Assembly (NCBI RefSeq): GCF_900155985.1
Contig: NZ_FTMA01000004.1
Location: forward strand, 224,604 to 288,603
Source: Maribacter ulvicola
GTDB taxonomy: Bacteria > Bacteroidota > Bacteroidia > Flavobacteriales > Flavobacteriaceae
DNA length: 64,000 nucleotides
Reading direction: 5' to 3'
Below are positions 18,569 through 28,020 of the stretch, piece by piece. Position numbers and translations under genes: made by a program. The notes under the pieces are model-generated. The model searched no databases. It saw only the letters and a list, made by a program, of their open reading frames with translations, and was not told where the DNA came from. Each line of letters starts with the position of its first letter. Within the stretch, counting starts at the first letter, position 1.

Positions 18569-19704
18569 TAGCCAAACAGATCAAAGGAAAAGACTTTTAT
18601 GGCTTGATCGTTTATCATGATAAAAAGGTGAAAACAGGCAAAGCATATGTATTGGATTCCAATATTGAAATTGGCAAACCTGTGGATATGACCAAAGAGT
18701 TTAATGTGGTACGACAGTTAAGGCCCAATCTTGGTAAAGCCGTCTATCATGTATCCTTAAATCTTCCTCCAGGAGATCAGTTAAGCGATAAGGATTTTTC
18801 ATCCTTGGCAGATGATTATTTAAAAGGAATGGGTTTTGAGGACAATCAATATTTGATATACATGCATATAGATCAAGAACATCAACACTTACATATCATA
18901 GCGAATAGGGTGATGTTTTCAGGTGATGTGGTTTCCGATAGTGGAGACTACAAAAGAAGCCAAAAACTGGTCAGGGAATTGGAACGGAAATATAGATTGA
19001 CCATCCTGTCCGATAATTCGTTTAGGGAAAAGGCGGCACTCACCCAGAATGAAATTGCAAAGGCGTTGCGCACCGGCGATATTCCTGTTAAAAATTTGCT
19101 TCAGGAAAAGGTGAAGGTAGCCTTGAAATCGGCAAGCAATGTAAAAGAGTTTGTCGTTAAATTAAATGAGGTAGGTGTTTCGCCCCAATTCAATACCAGT
19201 AAAAGCACCGATAGGGTAATGGGTGTTTCCTTTAAGTACAAAGACATTATTTACAAGGGAAGTACCCTTGGTAGAAAATTTTCATGGAATAACATTTTAA
19301 AACAAATAGATTATGAACAAAGCAGAGACCGTACAATTATTTTCAAAACTAATTCAGCAGAACGAGGAAATAAAGAAGATTTTAAAAGAATTACATGGGA
19401 GGCAGGGGTTGCTCAATTCAGCCAATGGAATAACCCATCAATATCTGCAAATTATTATAGCCGGACTAAAGAATTTGAGTATGGGTCAGAAAGCCCTCAA
19501 AAAGTAAAATTGAGGACTAATCCTAAAAGTACTTTCGAATCAGATTCTAATATTACGAAGTCTGAAAAGGTATCAAAAAGCCCTTTTAAAAAGAGTTTTA
19601 ATAAAATAATTCCTCCTTCAAATTATCCAGATTCTATTCAGGTAAATGAACAGTTAGCGGATATTGACCGCAAAAAAAGAAAAAAGAGAGGAAGAAGATT
19701 ATAA
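18565..19704 (+). CDS. Relaxase / mobilization nuclease (MOBP-like)
   Basis: The 379-residue protein nicks and pilots the transferred strand of the element. The N-terminal domain has Y12 or Y18 as candidate nucleophiles and the metal-binding three-histidine motif HIDQEHQHLHIIANRV in its second quarter. The C-terminal part is basic and ends in KKRKKRGRRL. The start codon overlaps mobC by 4 bp. No coupling protein or type IV secretion gene is visible, so the element would need a helper conjugation system. The stretch after residue 250 also carries a plausible overlapping frame (see 19313). Confidence 0.88.
   Translation: MIAKQIKGKDFYGLIVYHDKKVKTGKAYVLDSNIEIGKPVDMTKEFNVVRQLRPNLGKAVYHVSLNLPPGDQLSDKDFSSLADDYLKGMGFEDNQYLIYMHIDQEHQHLHIIANRVMFSGDVVSDSGDYKRSQKLVRELERKYRLTILSDNSFREKAALTQNEIAKALRTGDIPVKNLLQEKVKVALKSASNVKEFVVKLNEVGVSPQFNTSKSTDRVMGVSFKYKDIIYKGSTLGRKFSWNNILKQIDYEQSRDRTIIFKTNSAERGNKEDFKRITWEAGVAQFSQWNNPSISANYYSRTKEFEYGSESPQKVKLRTNPKSTFESDSNITKSEKVSKSPFKKSFNKIIPPSNYPDSIQVNEQLADIDRKKRKKRGRRL
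19313..19507 (+). CDS. Possible overlapping small protein inside relaxase gene
   Basis: A +1-frame ORF of 64 residues starts at ATG 19313 within the relaxase 3' half. Its product looks like a natural amphipathic helical peptide (QLFSKLIQQNEEIKKILKEL, then a hydrophobic IIIAGL segment). The relaxase frame over the same bases is of odd composition. It has no strong ribosome binding site. It could be a real embedded gene or a chance ORF; I lean slightly towards chance without codon statistics. Confidence 0.3.
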   Translation: MNKAETVQLFSKLIQQNEEIKKILKELHGRQGLLNSANGITHQYLQIIIAGLKNLSMGQKALKK

Positions 19705-19707
19705 AAC

Positions 19708-19902
19708 ATGGGTTTGGCGAGCGACAAAATATTGAACGTCCTTTTGGACAGCCTTTCCGTTGAAGAGCTAGAGGCGGCCTTGGCCCAAAAAAAAAGGGTC
19801 AAGTCCGCCATGCCCAAACCTATGACCGATGATGAGGCATTAGGTGAGTATTATCGCCGCCTGATCATCTCGCGAGGAATTCTCTTTCCGAAAAGCTCGT
19901 GA
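19708..19902 (+). CDS. Small hypothetical protein after relaxase
   Basis: The 64-residue acidic-to-basic peptide starts 3 bp after the relaxase stop, so it is likely in the same operon. It is G+C-rich compared with the rest of the window (SVEELEAALAQKKRVKSAMP), soluble and without recognised domain. It ends 3 bp before the convergent integrase stop. Confidence 0.6.
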   Translation: MGLASDKILNVLLDSLSVEELEAALAQKKRVKSAMPKPMTDDEALGEYYRRLIISRGILFPKSS

Positions 19903-19905
19903 AAT

Positions 19906-21201
19906 TTATTTTAAATAAGTACTGTAATCCTCCGGCAGCTCTGCGTCGATATCCCTTAGATATGATACCAGTGCCTGTAAGCTCGAGTGTCCCGTGATCA
20001 ACATGAGACGGTCATGGGTTTCCGTGCGGGAGCATTCGATGCGCATTTCCCTGTACAGTTTTGTGATGAAGGTATGCCTGAAAGAATAAACGGTATGGTC
20101 CTTCCCTAATCGGTAGGTTTCTCCCGTTTTTTCTAAATGTACGTTGTAGGCATCCTTTATCTTTTTAAATCTCTTGGAAAAATAATCTCTCTTATTGACC
20201 TCACTGGTAGTCCAAGGTCCTACACCTTCAGGGGTTATTAGGTAGTCCTGTGCATTGCTGAGGTCCAATTTCTCCAATTCTTCCAGAATGATATTGGGGA
20301 TGATCTTTGTCTTTACCACCTTGTTCTTCGCCTTAACGTATAATAGATTTTGTTCCAGGTTCAGGTCGCCAACTTTAATTCTGCAGACTTCTATAGGTCT
20401 TAAAAAGTTATAGGAGACCAATTTTATGAAGAGTAACAATTGAGGATCTTTCTCTGATAGGAACTCATAAAGTTCATCGACCATTTTTAAGGTATAGGTC
20501 TTGTTCCTTTTAGGATTGGTCTTAAGCGGTTTTATACTCTGAATGAAATTCTTCGGTATGATATCGTTTTCCTCCAAAACGGTAAAATGAGCACTAAGCA
20601 CCGTACGGGTATTGTTTCGGTTTCGGGCGCTTGAAGTTTTTAATATGGAATTCAGATACGCATTGACGACTTTCTTGTCGATACTTAAAATACTTCGTTT
20701 GAGCAGTTTCCGTGAATCCAGATATTTCTTAAAACGTTTGAACCTACTTTCATAATCCATTATGGAAGTAGGGTTCAGCGTTTTTATCTTTAGGCTATGG
20801 GCAAAGTCGAGAGCACTTTCGGCAGTATACTCCTCTGTTTTCATGTTCATTTCACCTTCATAAGGTGAATGTCCGTCCTTTAGCATTTCGGAAAGAATAT
20901 CCTTGAGAATGTTCAATTGAGCGAGCCTTTCCCTTTTCGTGTGAAATCTTTGGTTGATCTTTGCGTAGACGGGTGTTTGGCGTGTCATCTTTGGTTCTCC
21001 GTTCACATCTTTTTCGGTAGGGTGCTCGTATGAAAAGTAGACGTACCACCTTTTGGAGAGGTCAAAATTCTCTCCACCGTGATAAATTTTAGGATCTGTA
21101 TATTTCTTCTTCAAACCTTCGCTGTATGCGGTATCGTATGCGGTTTGTAAGGTATCAAAAAAATAACCCATTGACAAAAGATTTAGAAATCTGATAATCA
21201 A
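19906..21201 (-). CDS. Tyrosine recombinase / integrase of the element
   Basis: This 431-residue site-specific recombinase has an N-terminal SAM-like DNA-binding region and a catalytic domain with R in SYNFLRPIEVCRI, the YSFRHTF box carrying the second arginine, GHSS, and the tyrosine of SYLRDID as probable nucleophile. It is the phage_int_SAM_5 type common in Bacteroidota elements. The annotated start at 21201 is only 13 bases from the 3' end of tRNA-fMet; an internal ATG 11 codons later (MGYFFDTLQ) is an alternative. Closeness to the tRNA identifies the attachment site and the element's right end. Confidence 0.92.
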   Translation of the reverse strand: MIIRFLNLLSMGYFFDTLQTAYDTAYSEGLKKKYTDPKIYHGGENFDLSKRWYVYFSYEHPTEKDVNGEPKMTRQTPVYAKINQRFHTKRERLAQLNILKDILSEMLKDGHSPYEGEMNMKTEEYTAESALDFAHSLKIKTLNPTSIMDYESRFKRFKKYLDSRKLLKRSILSIDKKVVNAYLNSILKTSSARNRNNTRTVLSAHFTVLEENDIIPKNFIQSIKPLKTNPKRNKTYTLKMVDELYEFLSEKDPQLLLFIKLVSYNFLRPIEVCRIKVGDLNLEQNLLYVKAKNKVVKTKIIPNIILEELEKLDLSNAQDYLITPEGVGPWTTSEVNKRDYFSKRFKKIKDAYNVHLEKTGETYRLGKDHTVYSFRHTFITKLYREMRIECSRTETHDRLMLITGHSSLQALVSYLRDIDAELPEDYSTYLK

Positions 21202-21213
21202 TGGGTTATGTAG

Positions 21214-21286
<73 letters not shown>

Positions 21287-21370
21287 ATATGGGTTTTTAT
21301 CTTACTTGTTTTTCAACTTCAGGTCATTACGCTGACAAGATAAAGGTGTGCTACTATTGGTAGCGGGGTG

Positions 21371-21401
21371 CAAATATACAACACATTTTCTCTATATTCA
21401 A
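21371..21401 (-). promoter_or_regulatory. Flavobacterial promoter of tRNA-fMet
   Basis: On the minus strand a TTG (21399-21401) is followed after 20 bases by TATATTTG (21371-21378) and then GCACCCC. This matches the -33/-7 consensus of Bacteroidota sigma-70 promoters. It points at the tRNA gene, whose 5' end lies 85 bases downstream. Confidence 0.7.
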
Positions 21402-21479
21402 AACTTATTTAAAGAATATTTTTTAAAATCAATTTCTTTTAAAAAACATATAATCCATAACTTCGGTTTTTTTAATTTT

Positions 21480-22844
21480 ATGGATACAATTAATGACTTT
21501 ATAGCCAGTGCGCTACCGTTTACAGAATGGCCCATGTTTCTTTTATTGATAGGTGGCGGACTCTTTCTGGTTTTCTATTCCAAATTAATGCCCTACCGTT
21601 TTTTTGGGCACGCTATTGCAATTACAGCCGGTAAATATGATAACAAAGAATCAAAAGGTGATGTAAGCTCTTTTCAAGCGTTGTCTGCCGCCGTTGCGGC
21701 AACTGTTGGTTTAGGGAACATATCTGGTGTTGCTATTGCAATACATGATGGAGGACCAGGAGTTGTTTTTTGGATCTGGATGACCGCATTAATAGGTATG
21801 TGTATCAAGTTTTATTCCTGTAGTTTAGCCATTATGTACCGTGGGACGGATTCTGACGGTAGGTTGCAGGGTGGTCCCATGTATTATATCACAAAGGGAT
21901 TAGGAGAAAAGGCAAGACCATTGGCTATATTTTTTGCTGTTTGTGGTCTATTTGGTTTTTTAGGTGTTTTTACGGCTAATCAGTTTACAGAAACTTTTAT
22001 GAGTGTGGTTGATCCTGGGGCAACAATTATAGAAATGAGTGATGAGAATTGGAAATGGTCTATTGGTCTGGTATTAGCGGTAGTAACCTCGTTTGTAATT
22101 TTCGGCGGACTAACAAAAATTGCGAAAGTGGCTTCTGCAATAGTACCCTTTATGGTAGCAGTCTATTTAATTGCCGTAATAGCAGTCATGGCAATGAATT
22201 CTGGTCAAATACTACCCGCCTTAAAAATGATATTTACAGAGGCTTGGAACTTTAAATCTTTAGCTACAGGTGGGTTTTGGGGATTGGTTATAATTGGTGT
22301 TCGTAGAGCTATGTTCTCAAATGAGGCAGGTCTAGGTAGTGCGCCAATGTACCATGGGCAATCTAAGAATGATGAACCTATTCGTGAAGGGTTGGTGGCC
22401 ATGTTAGGTCCGTTTATAGATACCATTCTAGTTTGTACATTTACAGCAATTGTGATCATATTAAGTGGCGCGTATTTAGAGGATTCTAGTGGAATTGTAA
22501 TGACCTTGTCGGCATTTGAAAGAACCTTATTTGGTTGGGGAGATATCTTGCTAATGGTCATTGTTACGGCCTTCGCGTTCTCAACCTTATTTACTTATTC
22601 CTATTATGGTGTAAAGTCGTTGTCATTTTTGACCAATGCCAAAATTGGGAAGTTATATAATTGGTATTTCGTTATTATGATTGTCTTTGCCGCGGTAGCA
22701 TCATTGGAGTTGGTGAAGAATTTAATTGATTTGTCTTATGCACTAATGGTGATTCCGAATATGATTGCCGTACTTTTGTTGGCTCCAAAGGTAAATGTAG
22801 AATTGAAGAAATATATATTAAAGTTTAAAGATGGTAGATCATAA
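21480..22844 (+). CDS. Sodium:alanine-type symporter (AGCS family)
   Basis: This inner-membrane carrier of about 454 residues imports alanine or glycine with Na+. The sequence shows about ten hydrophobic segments and AGCS signatures such as QALSAAVAATVGLGNISGVA, GGPMYYI and RAMFSNEAGLGSAP. I start it at ATG 21480 (MDTINDFIASALPF), because the 44 residues possible upstream overlap the tRNA leader and do not look like family sequence. It overlaps era by 14 bp, so the two are co-expressed. Confidence 0.93.
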   Translation: MDTINDFIASALPFTEWPMFLLLIGGGLFLVFYSKLMPYRFFGHAIAITAGKYDNKESKGDVSSFQALSAAVAATVGLGNISGVAIAIHDGGPGVVFWIWMTALIGMCIKFYSCSLAIMYRGTDSDGRLQGGPMYYITKGLGEKARPLAIFFAVCGLFGFLGVFTANQFTETFMSVVDPGATIIEMSDENWKWSIGLVLAVVTSFVIFGGLTKIAKVASAIVPFMVAVYLIAVIAVMAMNSGQILPALKMIFTEAWNFKSLATGGFWGLVIIGVRRAMFSNEAGLGSAPMYHGQSKNDEPIREGLVAMLGPFIDTILVCTFTAIVIILSGAYLEDSSGIVMTLSAFERTLFGWGDILLMVIVTAFAFSTLFTYSYYGVKSLSFLTNAKIGKLYNWYFVIMIVFAAVASLELVKNLIDLSYALMVIPNMIAVLLLAPKVNVELKKYILKFKDGRS

Positions 22845-23715
22845 AGCAGGCTTCGTAAATATTATAGGTAATCCTAATGTTGGTAAATCAACGTTGATGA
22901 ATGCTTTTGTGGGTGAGAAATTATCTATAATAACATCAAAGGCGCAAACTACTAGACACCGTATTCTGGGAATTGTAAATGGAGATGACTTTCAAATGAT
23001 TTTGTCAGATACTCCTGGTATTATTAAACCGGCATATGAGCTTCAGAGCAGTATGATGGATTTTGTAAAATCTGCTTTTGAAGATGCCGATGTACTTTTG
23101 TATATGGTAGAGATAGGGGAGAAGGCATTAAAAGATGAGGCTTTCTTTGAGAAAATCAAGAATAGTAAAATTCCGGTTTTGTTACTTTTGAATAAAGTGG
23201 ATACGGCTACTCAAGAATTATTGGAAGAACAAGTGCAATATTGGCAAGAGATGCTGCCAAGTGTAGAACTGCATCCTATTTCTGCATTATCTAATTTCAA
23301 TGTTAAAGGTGTATTTGAGCGTATTATTGAATTGTTGCCTAAATCACCGGCATATTATCCAAAAGACCAATTAACGGATAAGCCAGAGCGTTTCTTTGTA
23401 AATGAAACTATCCGAGAGAAAATCTTATTAAACTACAAGAAAGAGATTCCGTATGCGGTAGAAATTGAAACGGAAGAATTTTTTGAAGATGAAGATATTA
23501 TACGTATGCGCGCAGTAATAATGGTGGAACGCGATTCTCAAAAAGGTATAATTATAGGTCATAAAGGTTCGGCTTTAAAACGAGTAGGTGTAGAGGCAAG
23601 AAAAGACTTGGAGAAATTCTTCGGTAAACAAGTGCATATAGAATTATATGTTAAGGTGAATAAAAATTGGCGTAGTAATGCCCGTCAATTAAAACGCTTT
23701 GGGTATAATAAATAA
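22831..23715 (+). CDS. era: GTPase Era
   Basis: Era binds 16S rRNA and assists 30S subunit maturation. The 294-residue protein has G1 GNPNVGKST, the switch TTRHRILG, G3 DTPGI, G4 NKVD and G5 SAL. A KH domain follows with the GIIIGHKGSALKRVG loop and the end RNWRS-type pattern (KNWRSNARQLKRFGY). Length is normal. It starts inside the symporter gene's 3' end. Confidence 0.97.
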   Translation: MVDHKAGFVNIIGNPNVGKSTLMNAFVGEKLSIITSKAQTTRHRILGIVNGDDFQMILSDTPGIIKPAYELQSSMMDFVKSAFEDADVLLYMVEIGEKALKDEAFFEKIKNSKIPVLLLLNKVDTATQELLEEQVQYWQEMLPSVELHPISALSNFNVKGVFERIIELLPKSPAYYPKDQLTDKPERFFVNETIREKILLNYKKEIPYAVEIETEEFFEDEDIIRMRAVIMVERDSQKGIIIGHKGSALKRVGVEARKDLEKFFGKQVHIELYVKVNKNWRSNARQLKRFGYNK

Positions 23716-23941
23716 GTGAAATTAGGTGTCGTTCAGTAAATAGAACAATTTTGTTCGTTTTTAGTGTATCGTATAAATTCAGTCATTTTTTTGAACGCTA
23801 GTTGAAATCAATTAATTCTGATTTCCTTTATTTTTTGTCTTTTCAATAGTATTATTATCTCATATTGATTTTTAACTCTTACTATTCAAAAGAATATCCT
23901 ATTTTTGTTTTATCGACAAACAGCCTCAATACTTCGATGAA

Positions 23942-24673
23942 ATGCAAAATGTAATTATTTTTGGAGCCTCTGGGCACGGTAGTGTGGTCTTGGACTGTTT
24001 GGAGAAAGAGGGTAGATACAATGTTATTGGTTTTGTAGACTCTTTTAAGAAAAAGGGAAGTAGAATTAATGGATATCAAGTTTTAGGGAGCGAGGTTGAT
24101 TTACCTTATTTAATAAATAGATATCATATTGATGGGGGTATTGTAGCAATTGGTGATAATTGGACAAGAAAATTAATTGTAGATCGCATTTTAAAAATAG
24201 CACCGAATTTTAGTTTTATAAATACCGTGCACCCAAATGCTGTCCTTGGGAAAGATATACTAATTGGCTGTGGAAATGTTTTCATGCCGGGAGCTATAGT
24301 AAATGCGAATTCCATCATTCATGACTTCTGTATAATAAATACCAATGCCTCTCTTGGTCATGATGGTATTATGGACTCATATTCAAGTTTGGCCCCATCA
24401 GTTTGTGCAGGTGGCGGATTAAGATTAGGAAGGTATTCCGCTATTAGTTTAGGGGTTAATGTAATTAATGGTATTGAAATTGGTCAACATTCGGTTATTG
24501 GAGCTGGCTCTCTGGTGGTAGATCATTTTGGGGATAATATTATGGCCTATGGTTTACCCGCCAAGATTGTTCGCGTAAGAGCCGTTGGTGAACCATATTT
24601 ATCAACTCATAAGAAGTGGCAATCTTGTAAATTGGAAGATTTGGATGAAATCCAATCAAATCTCTCTATTTAA
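23942..24673 (+). CDS. NeuD/PglD-type sugar O- or N-acyltransferase
   Basis: The 243-residue protein has an N-terminal Rossmann-like nucleotide-sugar domain (VIIFGASGHGSVVLDCLEKE) and a left-handed beta-helix of hexapeptide repeats (from about residue 95: PNAVLGKDILIGCGNVFMPG and on). H139 in SLGHD fits the catalytic histidine of PglD/NeuD acetyltransferases. It probably acetylates a surface sugar. Unusually it stands alone between era and der rather than in a polysaccharide cluster. The 226 bp before it contain no other gene. Confidence 0.85.
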   Translation: MQNVIIFGASGHGSVVLDCLEKEGRYNVIGFVDSFKKKGSRINGYQVLGSEVDLPYLINRYHIDGGIVAIGDNWTRKLIVDRILKIAPNFSFINTVHPNAVLGKDILIGCGNVFMPGAIVNANSIIHDFCIINTNASLGHDGIMDSYSSLAPSVCAGGGLRLGRYSAISLGVNVINGIEIGQHSVIGAGSLVVDHFGDNIMAYGLPAKIVRVRAVGEPYLSTHKKWQSCKLEDLDEIQSNLSI

Positions 24674-24703
24674 GATATATAGTGTAGTTGCCACTTTAAA
24701 TAT

Positions 24704-24711
24704 TACCTTTG
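24704..24711 (+). promoter_or_regulatory. Candidate -7 box upstream of der
   Basis: TACCTTTG fits the flavobacterial TAnnTTTG box and lies 15 bases before the der ATG. No well-spaced TTG is found at -33, so the call rests on the -7 box alone. The transcript would have a very short leader. Confidence 0.4.
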
Positions 24712-24726
24712 CACCAAATTTAAGCT

Positions 24727-26031
24727 ATGGGTGCTATTGTTGCCATTGTAGGGAGACCTAATGTAGGAAAATCAACTTTTTTTAATAGATTAATACAAAG
24801 ACGCGAGGCTATTGTTGATGCCGTTAGCGGTGTTACACGTGATCGTCATTATGGAAAAAGTGATTGGAACGGTAAAGAATTTTCAATTATTGATACCGGC
24901 GGATATGTTGTAGGTAGTGATGATGTTTTTGAAAAAGAGATAGATAGGCAGGTAGAACTTGCTATAGAAGAAGCAGATGCCATTATATTTATGGTTGATG
25001 TAGAGACCGGTGTCACTGGTATGGATGAAGATGTGGCCAAATTATTAAGACGCGTTAAAAAGCCTGTTTTTTTAGCGGTTAATAAAGTAGATAATGCCAA
25101 AAGAGCAGAAGATGCTGTTGAGTTCTATTCATTAGGGCTGGGAGAGTTCTATACATTGTCTAGTATTAATGGTGGTGGAACAGGGGAATTGTTAGATGCT
25201 TTGGTGGATAAATTGCCAGATGTAGAGGAGGTGGAAAGTGAACTTCCAAGATTTGCCGTAGTTGGTAGGCCTAATGCAGGAAAATCATCTTTTATAAATG
25301 CTCTTATTGGAGAGGACAGATATATTGTAACTGATATTGCCGGTACCACAAGAGATAGTATTGATACAAAGTATAATAGATTTGGGTTTGAATTTAACTT
25401 AGTAGATACGGCTGGTATTCGCCGTAAGGCAAAGGTGAAAGAAGATTTGGAATTTTATTCTGTAATGCGCTCGGTTAGGGCTATTGAACATTGCGATGTT
25501 TGTATTTTAATGTTAGATGCAACAAGAGGGTTTGATGGTCAGGTAGAGAATATATTCTGGCTTGCTCAGCGTAACCATAAAGGGATTGTAATTCTAGTGA
25601 ACAAATGGGATTTGGTCGATGACAAAGAAACCAATACCATAAAACACTATACCCAAAAAATTAAAAAAGCTATTGAGCCATTTACGGATGTACCAATTCT
25701 TTTTGTTTCTGTGTTGACTAAGCAACGTATTTTCAAAGCAATAGAAACTGCTGTTGAAGTGTATAATAATCGTAATAAAAAGATTATTACGCGTAAGTTC
25801 AATGAAACAATGTTGCCTATAATAGAGAACTATCCGCCACCGGCGTATAAAGGTAAATTCGTTAAGATAAAATTCTGTACGCAATTACCTACTCCGTATC
25901 CGCAATTTGCATTTTTCTGTAACCTCCCTCAATATGTACGTGAGCCGTATAAGCGTTATCTAGAGAATAAAATTCGTGAAGAATACGATTTCTCTGGAGT
26001 ACCTATTACAGTTTTCATGAGAAAGAAATAA
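24727..26031 (+). CDS. der: Ribosome-associated double GTPase Der (EngA)
   Basis: The 434-residue protein needed for 50S assembly has two tandem G domains: [13 protein letters not shown] and NKVD in the first; [13 protein letters not shown] and NKWD in the second. A C-terminal KH-like domain ends in [15 protein letters not shown]. Length and motif set are standard for the family. It is followed by a strong terminator. Confidence 0.97.
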   Translation: MGAIVAIVGRPNVGKSTFFNRLIQRREAIVDAVSGVTRDRHYGKSDWNGKEFSIIDTGGYVVGSDDVFEKEIDRQVELAIEEADAIIFMVDVETGVTGMDEDVAKLLRRVKKPVFLAVNKVDNAKRAEDAVEFYSLGLGEFYTLSSINGGGTGELLDALVDKLPDVEEVESELPRFAVVGRPNAGKSSFINALIGEDRYIVTDIAGTTRDSIDTKYNRFGFEFNLVDTAGIRRKAKVKEDLEFYSVMRSVRAIEHCDVCILMLDATRGFDGQVENIFWLAQRNHKGIVILVNKWDLVDDKETNTIKHYTQKIKKAIEPFTDVPILFVSVLTKQRIFKAIETAVEVYNNRNKKIITRKFNETMLPIIENYPPPAYKGKFVKIKFCTQLPTPYPQFAFFCNLPQYVREPYKRYLENKIREEYDFSGVPITVFMRKK

Positions 26032-26096
26032 TTTTGGATAGCGTAGAGGTTTTAAAAATAAAATACTCTAATCTTTAATTAAAGAAATTATAAGAT

Positions 26097-26140
26097 GACC
26101 AAATATTTTGCGAAGCAGAATTATTTGGTCTTTTTTTTTT
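26097..26140 (+). terminator. Rho-independent terminator after der
   Basis: A stem of GACCAAATA (26097-26105) and TATTTGGTC (26122-26130) with a 16-base loop is followed by a run of ten T. It ends the der transcript. Confidence 0.8.
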
Positions 26141-26191
26141 GTTTTAAATCAACAAACAACACTTGTGCTGAGCGTAGCCAAAGTAACCAAC

Positions 26192-26986
26192 TTACCATCC
26201 ACCAGAAGCACCGCCACCGCCAAAGCCGCCACCGCCGAAACCTCCTCCAAATCCACCACCGCCGAAGCTTCCGCCTCCGCCGCTACCGAATCCGCCATTA
26301 GAACCACTTGAACGCCCCATGTTGCTGAGAATAATCATGTCCCACGGACTTAGCCCTCCGCTTCTTCTTCCGCCGTTACCATCGTTGTCGTTGTTTTTTC
26401 TGCTCCAGAAAATGAACAGAATTACTATGAATATGATAAAAGGTAGAAAAGATGAGAATGGAGAACCGCCGTTATCGTCAAAAGTTCTGTCTTCTTGAAA
26501 TTCGCCGTTTAATACTTTAAAAATTACATCTGAGCCCTTGTTTAGTCCCCCGTAATAATCCCCTGCTCTAAATTCAGGTAGAATTACCTTTTCTATGATT
26601 CGTTTAGAAAGGGCGTCTGTTAGTGAGCCTTCTACTCCGTAACCGGTGCTAATATCTACTTTTCGGTCGTTTTCCGCAAGAATGATAAGGATTCCATTAT
26701 CTTTTCCGTCTTGCCCGATGCCCCACTTCTGTCCCCAGTTGGCTCCAAGGTAATTAATGTTTTCTCCATTGGTACTCGCAATGATTGTAACTACAATTTG
26801 GGTAGAGGTGCTATCGGAATAGCGAACTAGCTTTTGGCTTAAAGCTACCTTTTGTTGGTCGGTAAGTAGGTTGGTGTAGTCGTAAACACTAGTTTCTAAT
26901 GCCGGTTTTTCAGGTATCTCAAACTGACTCCATGACGGAGTGCACCAAAGTATAAGGATTACAAGGCTAGCCTTTAGATATCTCAT
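26192..26986 (-). CDS. TPM-domain membrane protein (YgcG family) with glycine-rich tail
   Basis: The 264-residue protein has an N-terminal signal or membrane segment (LKASLVILILWCTPSWSQ), a TPM domain (YDYTNLLTDQQKVALSQKL, about 35-165), one membrane helix near 190 (FLPFIIFIVILFIFW) and a glycine/serine tail ending in GGASGGW. YgcG-type proteins go with LemA in envelope stress operons. It overlaps the preceding TPM gene by 20 bp and is the third gene of a LemA-TPM-TPM set. Confidence 0.85.
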   Translation of the reverse strand: MRYLKASLVILILWCTPSWSQFEIPEKPALETSVYDYTNLLTDQQKVALSQKLVRYSDSTSTQIVVTIIASTNGENINYLGANWGQKWGIGQDGKDNGILIILAENDRKVDISTGYGVEGSLTDALSKRIIEKVILPEFRAGDYYGGLNKGSDVIFKVLNGEFQEDRTFDDNGGSPFSSFLPFIIFIVILFIFWSRKNNDNDGNGGRRSGGLSPWDMIILSNMGRSSGSNGGFGSGGGGSFGGGGFGGGFGGGGFGGGGASGGW

Positions 26987-27404
26987 TGCTTAATTCATTG
27001 GTGTCATCAGAATGCCAGGGAAAATGACTTCTTAGTTCTTCGCCAGCTTTTAAAACTCCGGCAACAAGTCCGTCCTTAAACGCTCCTTTTTCAAAATGGG
27101 TTTGAATGCTGTTTCGTGTAGTTTGCCAAAAGTCTTGGGGTACTACATTGTCTATACCTTTATCTCCACAAATAACAAACTTTTTGTCATGTACGGCTAC
27201 GTAGATCAATACTCCGTTTTCTTGCTTGGTGTTATCCATTTTTAATAGATGGAAAACCTCTTTAGCACGCTCATAATGGTCTTTACGGGTATGCCCTTCT
27301 ATATGTACTCTAATTTCACCAGAAGTATTCTTTTCTGCAGTAAGAATAGCATGTACTACCTCCTGTTCTTCTGTTGCCGTTAAAAAATCTTCTACTTTGG
27401 ACAT
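26967..27404 (-). CDS. TPM-domain protein
   Basis: The 145-residue TPM-family protein (FLTATEEQEVVHAILTAEKN, TSGEIRVHIEGH, GVLIYVAVHDKKFVICGDKG) has no signal peptide. It lies between LemA (6-bp gap) and the YgcG protein (20-bp overlap), so all three are expected to work together at the membrane. The biochemical role of the family is not settled. Confidence 0.85.
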   Translation of the reverse strand: MSKVEDFLTATEEQEVVHAILTAEKNTSGEIRVHIEGHTRKDHYERAKEVFHLLKMDNTKQENGVLIYVAVHDKKFVICGDKGIDNVVPQDFWQTTRNSIQTHFEKGAFKDGLVAGVLKAGEELRSHFPWHSDDTNELSNEISKG

Positions 27405-27410
27405 ATGGTG

Positions 27411-28010
27411 TTATTCGAAATCAAAATCTACATCAGGTGCATTTTCTGAACCGGCATCTGCTTTGTAGTACGCTAATTCACCAAAGTTAAAAATACCGGC
27501 TAATATAGAATTCGGGAATTTTTTAATGTGTAGGTTGTAGGGTTCTACGGTGGCATTGAATCTGTCTCTAGCTACGTTAATTCTATTTTCTGTACCCTCT
27601 AATTGAGATTGAAGCTCTAAAAAGTTCTGATTTGCTTTAAGGTCAGGGTAGCGTTCTACGGTCACCAATAATTTACTTAACGCACCACTTAATCCGCTTT
27701 GAGCTTGATTAAATTGTGATAATTGCTCTGGTGTAATATTGGTAGGGTCAATACTTATTGAAGTTGCTTTTGCTCTAGCTTCGATTACGTCTGTCAACGT
27801 ACCTCTTTCAAAATCTGCAGCACCTTGTACGGTTTTTACTAAGTTGCCAATTAAGTCGTTTCTACGTTGGTAAGCACTTTCTACATTGGCCCAGGTTTTG
27901 GTAGATGTCTCTTTTAATGCTATGGCGGTGTTGTTGAAGCCAACACCCCACTGGTATAGTCCAAATGCTATGACAACAATAACAATTAATGCAATTAATC
28001 CTTTTTTCAT
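27411..28010 (-). CDS. lemA: LemA family protein
   Basis: The 199-residue protein has an N-terminal membrane anchor (KKGLIALIVIVVIAFGLYQW) followed by the antiparallel helical LemA domain (SAYQRRNDLIGNLVKTVQGA, then YPDLKANQNFLELQSQLEGT and NRINVARDRFN). It is the first gene of the LemA-TPM-TPM operon, only 10 bp after the MerR gene. It is an envelope protein of unknown exact function. Confidence 0.93.
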   Translation of the reverse strand: MKKGLIALIVIVVIAFGLYQWGVGFNNTAIALKETSTKTWANVESAYQRRNDLIGNLVKTVQGAADFERGTLTDVIEARAKATSISIDPTNITPEQLSQFNQAQSGLSGALSKLLVTVERYPDLKANQNFLELQSQLEGTENRINVARDRFNATVEPYNLHIKKFPNSILAGIFNFGELAYYKADAGSENAPDVDFDFE

Positions 28011-28020
28011 AATGGTTGTG

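Noticed and set aside
21349..21372. Short GTAGCGGGG-like repeat of the tRNA-fMet 3' end upstream of the tRNA, considered as a second attachment site
   Set aside because: Only 9-10 bases match, and the place is on the wrong side of the tRNA relative to the integrase; it also forms a local hairpin in the tRNA leader. Chance is more likely.
22205..22561. 118-codon minus-strand ORF inside the symporter gene
   Set aside because: It is antisense to conserved AGCS motifs and has no independent support.
26192..26300. Repeat array in the glycine-rich region, considered as CRISPR or satellite repeat
   Set aside because: The repetition is short, irregular and explained by Gly-Gly-Phe coding repeats; no spacers exist. 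No CRISPR array was seen anywhere in the window.
26095..26311. Two plus-strand ORFs opposite the glycine-rich tail of the TPM protein
   Set aside because: They are produced by the repetitive Gly/Ser codons on the other strand and the der terminator; their translations are artificial His/Arg- or Ala/Thr-rich runs.
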